A stretch of DNA of 64,000 nucleotides from Asterella californica (lineage: Eukaryota > Streptophyta > Marchantiopsida > Marchantiales > Aytoniaceae): NCBI GenBank assembly GCA_036924285.1, contig JAYKYS010000001.1:34595501-34659500 (forward strand), in the 5' to 3' direction. Within the stretch, counting starts at the first letter, position 1. Each line of letters starts with the position of its first letter. Positions 11,065 through 20,300 of this stretch are shown here, in pieces. The notes beneath the pieces are model-generated. The model saw only the letters and a list, made by a program, of their open reading frames with translations, was not told the origin of the DNA and ran no database searches. Both the position numbers and the translations under genes were made by a program.

Positions 11065-14000
11065 ATGCCTCCGACCGGAGGAAGAAGCAGAAGACGCACG
11101 GGTAAAGATCTTGAGTGGGTAAACTCACCCCAGCGAACCGCTTCTAGAGAGCAGCGGATATCCCTGAGACACCAAAGGAAAGAAGAAGAGCCCAAGAAGA
11201 TCCGATCGGTAGAGTTGAAAGAGCCTTCCATCTCGAGCATAATCTTTAGCGAAGACAGAAGCCAACTGGGTGATCACGTGTATAAAGTAGATTTCGGTAC
11301 TGGTTACTCGGAAGACGTCTTCCCAAGTGCGGGAGAAGCTTCTCAAGGTGAGAGAAGACTGGAGGAGATCGCTCCAGACGTCTCAGAAGGAAGCAGTGAC
11401 AGTAGCTCTGACTCAAAAGACGATCTTCGTGATTCAGACAGGCCTGGACCTTCGAGAAGACCATCCCCACCACCTGGACCTGAGGAAGAAGGAAATTGGC
11501 AGTCGCACCAGCCGGCAGTCAACATGGCTTCCCGCACTCGGCAGAAGTACCATCCGTACGACGATGATGCTGACGCGGACGACTTCATCACGATGTTCGA
11601 GATCATCTCTAGATCCAACAAGGAAGACGCTGATGTTGACAGACTCCGTGTATTTCTCAGTTTGATCAAAGAGAAAAGAAGGAAGTGGATGAGTAAAACG
11701 TTGGATGATGTTGTAGTAATGGCCGCTTGGGCTACTCTGAAGGCAGCTTTTCTGAAGAGGTTCAGAGGAGTGGGTTACGATCGTATGACCCTCATAGAGC
11801 TTCAGAGGCTCGAACGGAAGAAGAAAGAGACACTGAGGGATTACACCGAGAGATTTGAAGATCTCTTGGATCACATCCCTCAGAACCAAGGAAGACCCGG
11901 CTACTGTGCCCAGCAAGCTGTGGACTGGTACTTGGGAGGATTGTCTCAGGATATGAAATTGTACTGCAGAAGAGGAGGAGGTGATGATTTAGCAGAAGTA
12001 CAGAAGCATGCCGAGCAGTATGAAACCTCGAGCATCACTCGGAATATGACGAAAGACAAAGAGAAGACCTCAAAGAAGTCCAAGAAGTCGAAGAAGTCTT
12101 CCCGGAAGTCCAAGAAGAAGTCCAAGTCCACTGAAATTGATAACAGTGATTCGGAAGCAGCCTCTACTTCTGAAGAGTCTACTGTCGAAAGTTCAGAATC
12201 CGAATCTGAACAAGAGAAGAAGACGCGGAAGAAGAAGAAGGAGAAGACGCGAGCAAGGGAGGAAGTTGTGCAGAAGATGCCTCAAACTCAGATCATTCAG
12301 TCTGCACCTGATCCCCGCATCGATGAGGTTCTGAAGCAGTTTGCCGACCTGAAAGTTCATCTTCTGAACCAGAAGGACAAGCGGAAGCAGCCTACGGCTT
12401 CCGGGCCAAACCTTTGGTGCAACCTTTGTAACTCTTCTGGACACACCAGAGATGAGTGTACGCAGAACCAAGCTGTCAACTGGGCAGGATGGGAAGAAGA
12501 TGATGAGGGATATCTACACGATCCCAGTGGGGAAACCTGCTATAGGATCGAGACGATCCAACCCTTCACTCCTACGCCTCCCGCCCAATATAATCGTTAT
12601 GTACCGAGGGATAGAGCTAGCAATGTACAGACCAGGACGCCCTGGCAGCCTTCTTCATCACAACGACCTCTCAACCCTCTTCCTGGAGCGTGCAATAATT
12701 GTGGAGAGACAGGACACTGGTGGTCCACCTGTCCTCACCCGAGAAGACAGATTGGGCAAGTGCCCTTGTGTGGGAACTGTAAGGAAGCTGGTCATTTCAC
12801 AGGGAATTGTCCTCAGACCTTACGGCCACGACAAATGGTGAGATTTGCAGATACCACGCCTCCTGCAGAAGCTGCATCATCTTCTAAGCTCGAGTTAGCA
12901 GTGGTACAGCACATCACGGTAGAAGAAGAAGATCCTGGGGATTGTACGGATTGTCTCCATATCGAGGAAGACGAACCAGACCCCGGGAAGCACGAAGGAA
13001 AGGAACCTCAGCTGCAGAAGACGACTGCAGCTCAGAAGATGAAGACACCTGAAGAAGCGTCATCTCTCACTTTGACGGATGGTACTGTTTGGAATCCTGA
13101 CCCGAATTCAGATAGTTGGTCTCTGGAGGAAGTTTTGGATGAAGCTGTGTTCAAGGTAAGTACCAGAAGCAAAGGGAAGTCAGAATCTCGTCAGAAGGAC
13201 GTCAAGAAGAAGAAGCAGCGTAAGGAGAGGTCATCTTCTCCCGAGCGGCCGTCTTCTCCTACTTACGACCGAGAAGATCCGAAGTACTTTGCTCCTGACA
13301 TAAGACAAGAGGTTGAAGCGATCATGCAAGAAGAGCTGGAGAAGAGACGGAAGATAGTACAGCAGCTTCCTACACCGACTACGGCAACACCTGTCTCACG
13401 GGAACAGCCTCCAGTCGAGGGAAGACACTCTTCTGGTCTTCCACCTAAGGAAGCAGCTACTGCATCTTCTCTGTTGGAAACACCAGTCACTCTTCTGAAA
13501 AGATCTCCGTACGACTTCTTGCGAGACTTGTGGAATCAGAAGGCGGATGTGACCTTCCAACAGCTGTTGGATGACAACGCTGGTTACAGGAAGTTGTTAC
13601 AATCTGTGCTTCGAGGATCGAGGAAGAGGAGGGCAGCTAAACTTCCCAAGAGCACCTCGATCCTAAGAATAGAGCATGAGGACTTGGGAGCCCCAGAACT
13701 TGATATGGAGATCCATGGCTGTCTTCTGAAGAAGGTATCCATTGATTCCGGCTCCGGAGTTAACATCATGACGGAAGAAACGGCGCATGCCCTAGGCTTC
13801 ACTGAATTCCAGCCTACTCCGAGAATTCTCAGAATGGCGGACCAGACCAGAAGACGACCTTTGGGGCAACTGAAAGATGTCCTCATGGTAATTGGTGGAG
13901 TATCTTTTTACCTCACTTACATCATTTTGCGACCTGTAGCTAAGGTTGGATATCAGGTGTTGATAGGAAGACCATGGCTGTATGCTGCAAATGTGAATAC

Positions 14001-14964
14001 CGACTGGAGAAGGCATCGTTTGAGATTTCCCAATCCTACACCCAAGCCATGTGAGAAGAGTAAGGTCTCGCTTCCTTGGATCAAGATTGGACACCAAGGT
14101 GAAACTCCGTCTACAACAGAGGGGTACACTTCAGAAGACTCGGCTGCGTCTTCTGACAGTGATGAACGGTATAATGAGTTTATGGTGAATAACGTGTGTG
14201 CTACAGAAGTAGCAGAGAAAGTGGAAGATGTGGTCTGTGGATACATTGAGTGCTACGAGATTGCAGAAGAAGAGCTTCCACAAGACGAGAATACCGTCTT
14301 CTCTTCGGAAGATCCGATAGTTGGTCTTCCAGAAGACGAATCTGAACTAGAAGAAGCTCCCAAACCGGAATACTTTGGTGCCAGTGAGTACAGTCACACT
14401 GAAGGAATGGTAAACCCGGATGATCTCCAAGAGATGGAGGTTGCTCCTGGGAAGAAGCTGAAGCTTTCCAAGGTGATCGAGGGCCAGCAGTTGGAAGACT
14501 TTCGAGAACTTCTAACGGAGCTCCAGGATGTCTTCGCGTGGACCATAGAAGACATGAAGGGCATACCTCGAGAGTTGGGAGAGCATCGCATCGACTTGCT
14601 AGAGGGCGTTGTTCCTGCACGGCAGAGGCAGTACCGGCTCAACCCCAAGTACTCGTTTCTGGTGAAGGACCAGATTGACCAATACTTGAAGGCAGGAGTC
14701 ATCTTCCCAGTACTTAGCAGTGAGTGGGTAGCTCCTATTGTCATCGTGCCGAAGAAGCAGACAGGGAAGATCCGAGTGTGTCAGGACTTCCGGAAGCTGA
14801 ACTTGGCCACGAAAAAGGATCATCACCCCTTACCATTCACCGACTCTGTGTTAGACCAGGTAGCAGGACATGAGTTCTACAGCTTCCTGGATGGGTATTC
14901 TGGGTACAACCAAGTTTCAATCAGAGAAGAAGACAAGTCGAAAACCACTTTCACTACTGATTGA
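11065..14964 (+). pseudogene. gag-pol: Element A gag-protease-RT (first segment of gag-pol)
   Basis: The frame is open from 10948, just after a TGA. The first ATG is at 11065, and another candidate start is MASRTRQ near 11524. Order: acidic N-terminus; capsid-like gag (AAWATLKAAFLKRF, LGGLSQDMKLYCRR); a Lys/Ser-rich stretch around 12060-12260; three CCHC zinc knuckles (CNLCNSSGHTRDEC at about 12418, CNNCGETGHWWSTC at about 12691, CGNCKEAGHFTGNC at about 12769); a protease with DSGSG at about 13744 in place of the usual DSGA/DTGA; then RT up to FLDGYSGYNQ. Gag packages the RNA, protease cleaves the polyprotein and RT copies it. The frame stops at TGA 14962-14964, exactly where related RTs have tryptophan (TD-W-GTY), and continues in the same frame beyond. 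Many GAAGAC hexamers occur in the coding sequence. Confidence 0.88.
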
Positions 14965-15495
14965 GGCACGTACGCGTACAATCAAATGCCGTTTGGTTTA
15001 TGCAATGCACCCGCCACGTTCCAGAGGTTGATGATTACAATCTTCAAGGAGTATCTTCGTACCTTTATGGAGATTTTCTTGGATGATTTCTGTGTGTTTG
15101 GATCGAGAGAAGACCACTTGATATTTCTAAGGAAGTGTTTTCTGAAGTGTAGAGAACATCGTTTGGCTCTTCACCTTGAGAAGTGCTTCTTTGGTATGTC
15201 AGAGGGGATCTTGCTAGGACATAGGATTTCCGGAAGAGGTATAGAAGTCGACTGTGCTAAGGTGGAAGTCATCATGAAACTCCACCCACATGCTAACCTG
15301 ACACAGTTGAGAAGCTTCCTTGGCAACGTAGGATACTACAGGAGGTTTATTGACAGGTACGCAGAGGTAGCAGGGAGACTCACTAAGTTGCTGAAGAAAG
15401 ACGAACCATACATTTGGTCTTCTGAGCAGCAGGAAGCATTCGAAGAAATGAAGAGGCTTCTGTCGGAATCCCCTGTCCTACGGCCGCCTGATTGA
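14965..15495 (+). pseudogene. gag-pol: Element A reverse transcriptase, second segment
   Basis: The same frame continues after the first TGA with GTYAYNQMPFGLCNAPATFQ. The RT catalytic box FLDDFCVF (Asp-Asp at 15082-15087) follows, and then the connection (LRSFLGNVGYYRRF) leading to RNase H. FLDDF in place of the common YVDD/YLDD resembles the FMDDF of plant Athila elements. The segment ends at TGA 15493-15495, again at an expected tryptophan (PPD-W-ERVF). Two tryptophan-to-TGA changes in one pol gene make this copy inactive unless the stops are read through. Confidence 0.87.
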
Positions 15496-17283
15496 GAAAG
15501 AGTCTTCCACATTTATGTGGATGTTTCTGCTTTTGCCATCGGGGTGGTGTTGAGTCAGAAAGATGAGAAGAAGAAAGATTACCCCATCTACTACGCGGGA
15601 AGACAACTCAGTGATGCAGAGAAGAAGTACTCGACAACCGAAAGGGAGTGTCTTGGCATGATTTACTCATGTAGGAAGTTTAGACATTATCTTCTGACAA
15701 ACCCGTTTGTCTTCTATGTAGATCACTTCTCTTTGAAACATCTTGTAAAGAAAGCAGATTTGTCTGGTAGGATAGCTAGGTGGATTCTCTTACTCCAGGA
15801 ATTTACTTACACAGTGGAGTACAGGCCCGGAAGACAGCATGTTAATGCTGACTACCTATCCAGATTGGAGACAGAACGACGAGAAGATGAAGTGGAAGAC
15901 GAGTTTCCTGACGAGAAGTTGTTTTCAGCTTTCGTAGAGACACTTTCATCTGAGGGGGGGCGTACCGCCTGCTTCCCAGAAGACGAGACTAGATCTTCTG
16001 ATCCAGTCTTTGCGACTTCCACAGAAGAGTCGATCTTCAAGGACTTGAGGAAGTTCTTGGAAGACCAACAGTATCCCGAGGGAATGGATGCGGAGCAGAA
16101 GGCCGTCTTCTTACACAAGGCAGGTCCATATGCTATCTTCCAGGATATCCTGTTTCGAAAGGGACATGACGAGAAGCTGAGAAGATGTCTCGAGCCGTCA
16201 GAGATAAAATCAGTGATCACAGGTCTTCACTACGAAGATGCTGGGGGTCACTACGGATTGAAGACCACAGTGAAGAAGATGCTAGACGCCGGATACTGGT
16301 GGCCAACTATGTACCGAGACACTTTTCAGGAGATCAGGAAGTGCGATGCATGCCAAAGGGTGGGAAGACCGACCGCTACAACAAGGTGGCCTCTTACTCC
16401 CATTCTTCCGCTTGCCCCGTTCGAAAAGTGGGGAATCGACTTTGTAGGTCCTATCGCCCCGGTGGCGAGAAGAACACGAGCAAGGTACATCTTAATAGCT
16501 ACCGACTATGCCACCAAGATGGTGGAAGGCGAGGCCACAAGAAAGAACGATGTCGCAGTAGTAGCAAGGTTCCTATGGCATAACATCATCACTAGGTATG
16601 GATGTCCGCTGGAATTGGTGTCAGATAGGGGCACTCATTTCTTAAATGAGACTATTTTCCTCCTGACCCAATACTTCAGGATTAAGCATCGGAAGACGAC
16701 GCCATACAACCCGAAAGCGAATGGGCTGACGGAGAAGTCAAACGGTCTTCTGTGTAACATCCTGAACAAGGTAACTGTTAACCATGCGTATGACTGGGAC
16801 ACGAAACTGCCATCTGTGTTGTGGGCTTTCAGAATTTCACCTAAAGTCACAACCCAGAAGACGCCTTTCTACCTAACTTACGGCATGACGCTCATTGTGC
16901 CCATTGAGTTAGAGGTTCCAACATACCGGTTAGCCGTAGCCGAACGCATGGAGGAAGAAGAGAGCCAGGAGCAGCGTCTTCTGAACTTCGTAGAGTTTGA
17001 AGAAGACAGGAATGCAGCTTTGGAGAAGACATACGAGGTGCAAGCGCAACGTAAGATAAACTATGATAGCAAGTTGAGGAAGGTGACTGTTGTGGACGGG
17101 GACTTGGTGCTTCTCTACGACAACCGTCATATTAAGTTCCCCGGGAAACTTCATCTTCGCTGGATGGGGCCTTACCGTGTCTTAGAGGTCTTCGACAATG
17201 GCTCCTTGCAGGTTGAAGAGTTGGACGGTACACTGATGACCACTCGTGTTAATGGGTGGCGCGTCAAGAAGTACTGGACGTAA
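15496..17283 (+). pseudogene. gag-pol: Element A RNase H and integrase, third segment
   Basis: RNase H opens with IYVDVSAFAIGVVLSQ and extends to the RPGRQHVNADYLSR region. Integrase has an HHCC zinc-binding module (HYEDAGGHYG ... CDACQRVG). Its catalytic triad is Asp in GIDFVGP (about 16438), Asp in SDRGTHF (about 16624) and Glu in GLTEKSNG (about 16732). A C-terminal domain follows (GDLVLLYDN, GPYRVLEVF) and the frame ends at TAA 17281-17283. There is no chromodomain and no env-like ORF, since only 58 bp separate the stop from the 3' LTR. The domain order RT-RNase H-integrase places the element in Ty3/gypsy. This segment is uninterrupted, but it is in the same frame as two upstream TGA codons. 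Confidence 0.88.
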
Positions 17284-17326
17284 ACAGAAGTGCAGGAACC
17301 ACTAATGTTTGCGGGGACGCAAACAT

Positions 17327-17341
17327 GTGAGGGTGGGCGTA
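17327..17341 (+). promoter_or_regulatory. Polypurine tract of element A
   Basis: GTGAGGGTGGGCGTA directly precedes the 3' LTR. It is purine-rich and sits where the plus-strand primer is expected, though it is imperfect. Confidence 0.6.
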
Positions 17342-20300
17342 TGTGGTGTCCACAAATTACAGGATACACGAATTTTTGAAAATTTTAAGAATAATGACTT
17401 GTTTGTATAACTGAAGAAGCGTTGTTACTTAAGGTTACGTCTTCCTTAACAGGAAGATGATCTTAAGAGCTGTTTGTAATAAGAAGTTGACTTCTTCAGA
17501 AGACGACCGTCTTCGGAAGATCGTCTTCTCAGTTGCGTCTTCAGAAGACGAGAAGACGGCGTAAGATGAGAAGACGGCGGAAGACACCTATCTTCCAGAA
17601 GACAGCGACCGCGAAGGACCAACCACGAGTTTTCGGATAAGACAATAGGTGTACCTACTGGAGCGCACCGAATAGGTAGATAGGTCAGGAAGACACCAAG
17701 GACGAGAACCCCTAATCTGCGGGGAAGATGCGTGAGGAAGCACATTAGGCACCTTCCAACTTCCTGCAGCATAGCGCGCTTGAAGAAGATCGATTGAGAG
17801 AGTGAGCTTCGCGAACTAGCATTGAGAGAGGAATCAAGTGAGACATCGAGGTAGGAGAGAGTAAGTTGGCAACTAGGCGAAGGGTGAGATCGAATTGCGG
17901 GAGCACAAACAGCAAAGAAAGCGAAGGCGTTTCTGTGGAGCTTCCGAGAAGCTGACAATGAAGAGTGGCGAGTAGAAGCAGAGGTGGAATCGAGGTGTGG
18001 ATCGAAATTGACAGCAGGCGCAGTCGTGTGGAGTCGCATTGGAAGCTAGGACAAGAGCCAGAAGCGCGCGGAGGTCGAAGGCAACTCGGGAAGCCGAAGA
18101 AGACTGTAGAGGTTCTTCCCTCTGTTCTTTTCTCCTCCCACTTCTTCTCGCCTTTTCTTGGTACTCCCCGCGCTTCCTTGATTGTGTGCAGGCAGCCTGA
18201 TCGATTACCCCACCCCCATTCTTTCTATTGAGACATTGGGCGCGGAAGCGCTGCTCAATTTCTATCGAGACATCTCCTTGCTTCTTCTCGAGCTCAATTC
18301 GAGCTTCTCTACTCCTAGCCCTCAAATTGGAGACCCCAACTATCAATTTCCCTACCCCCATACCTCTCTATCCCCGAAACTTGGAACAGAAGACGATGCG
18401 GAAGATGGGAACATCCAGAAGACGCTTCTTGAACTTGACTGTCTTCGGAAGACTGTCTTCGGAAGTCAACTGAACACAATTCGTATCAAGAGTGGATTTG
18501 CTTTGCTTTTGTGTTTAGAGAGGCTTGGTACGAATCCTGAGTGGAGTGGTGAGTTGTTGTGTTAATTCGAGAAGTAGGAAGTCGGGAACTAGGCCTGTGC
18601 CTCCCGGTCTTCCAAGCTTCTCAACTCCCCATCTTCCTAGAGAGACTAGAAGACTGGAAGGCTGGCAAAATGAGCGAGAAGACGTGAGGGTCCATTCGGG
18701 TCTCTTCTGTTCGATCCATAGCAGCCGTTCCTTCTTCTTCCCGAACTTAGAAGAGAGTTGTGAGAAGTCTTGCTGGCAGAATCTGGAGAGAATGGTCGAG
18801 GGTCATGTCTTCCCATCATGCAGCAAGCTTCTTCTGAGTGCGTATGAAAGGTGAGAAGTCAGAAGAACAGAATGCAGTTGTCTTGAGTCTGTTGTGAGGA
18901 TAGATTGCGTGTAGGAAGACGAAGACAGGTGAGACCGGTGAAGGGAAGTCTGACTTCGAGAAGTCTTCCGAGAAAGGCATTGAATCGGAAGCTGTCCCAA
19001 GTGTCTTCCCAGAGGCCACTATCACCGCAGGAGCCCGCAACCATCTTCTGAACCTTTCTCATACTCTACTTCTCGCATATCTTGTATCTTCTGATAGGAA
19101 GTAGGATGTAATGCAAGGTGGGTTGTCTTCTTGGTAATCCATGCGAGGCCTTGCTTAGATAGGATTGTTTAGATATAGCTCGGAAGACGAGAGCTATCTA
19201 GGAAGTACTGTTAGAATCCCGGAAGACGGAGTAGCTGTATTCTGGAAGACTAGTTTCGTCTTCTGAGAAGTAGAAGCTAGACTGTGGGCACTCGGGAAGA
19301 ACTGAGCCTTCAGCTCATAGTAGGTGCTTGTGGTTTAGTGCAACAGATCTTCCAGGTATGTCGATGCATCCGCGAGGCTTGGTGTTACCCACGGCAGAAT
19401 TGGCCGAGGCCACTCCTTTCCTCAAGGAGTTGGGTCTCGACTTCTTCCTGTGGGATTGGAACCTCGTAGATCAAGGGCTTCTGGAGGAAGTATGGGCCGC
19501 GTTACCACCGCGTAACCGTGTACCTGCGAAGGCAGGAGTAGCTCGGGGAAGACCGTCTTCCTGGACTGAAGACTGGTGGCGTAAGACGTTTCACAGGCCT
19601 GAGACCGAGAACCGAGGATATTGGTACGAGAAGAAGATCTTGCCTAGGATTGTGAGTTCATGGCATGTGTCTGGGAGTACCACCTGCCTTTTTGTGGAAG
19701 ACAGGCAGGGGAGGAACGGTTGGAAGATAGAGTCTTACTGGGAGCCGAAGAAGCGACTTCTGGTGAAGTTGTTTCTGCATCTTTTCCCCAAGGGAAATGC
19801 GCAGAAGACAAGGTACTTAGGAGATCAGGACGTGGAGTTCCTGGAATCAGTGTGGGATGACAGAGTGCCAATCTACTGGGACGTGTACATCCACAACTAT
19901 GTACAGACGGAGCTAGCATACTTGGGTACCCCGGCGGGAGGACATCTGACGCCCTTCTTTTGCTACTTGTATGTAGCCATGGGGGATCTTAGGGAAGATC
20001 AGCTGGCAGTGTATGGGCCAACGGAGCGACAGGGGGTGAAGGAGGAGACCTCGGAAGACGATGACCGAGAGGCAGCAGCAACGCCCCCTCCCACTCTGAT
20101 GCCACAGTTGAGGCCCGGCTCTCACCAGAAGACGCTTCTGGTGAGGGAAGACGAGTCTAGTGGGTCGGAAGACGCCACGCCAGTGAGGAAGATGGGTCAC
20201 AAAAGTGTACCAAGGACACCCATCTCCCTCATTCATTCAGGATCGGAGTCGGACTCGGAGGAAGACTTGCTGAGTACCCGATCGGAGCAGAAGACAGCTT

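Noticed and set aside
14962..14964. A genetic code in which UGA means tryptophan
   Set aside because: TGG is used freely in the same genes, genuine ends use TAG, TAA and TGA, and other stops (TAG at former Gln codons) occur in the same elements. Mutation is the simpler reading.
17446..18039. 197-codon minus-strand ORF in the A LTR, also open at 2978-3571 and partly in C
   Set aside because: It is antisense to the LTR and low in stops because of the GAAGAC/GTCTTC-rich composition. In C it is frameshifted. No motif supports it.
18182..18565. Small sense ORF near the start of the A LTR (FYRDISLLLLELNSS)
   Set aside because: Between the 3' LTR and C it shows many amino-acid changes and frame differences from indels, so it looks unconstrained. 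It could be a leader exon of the LTR ORF, but nothing shows that.
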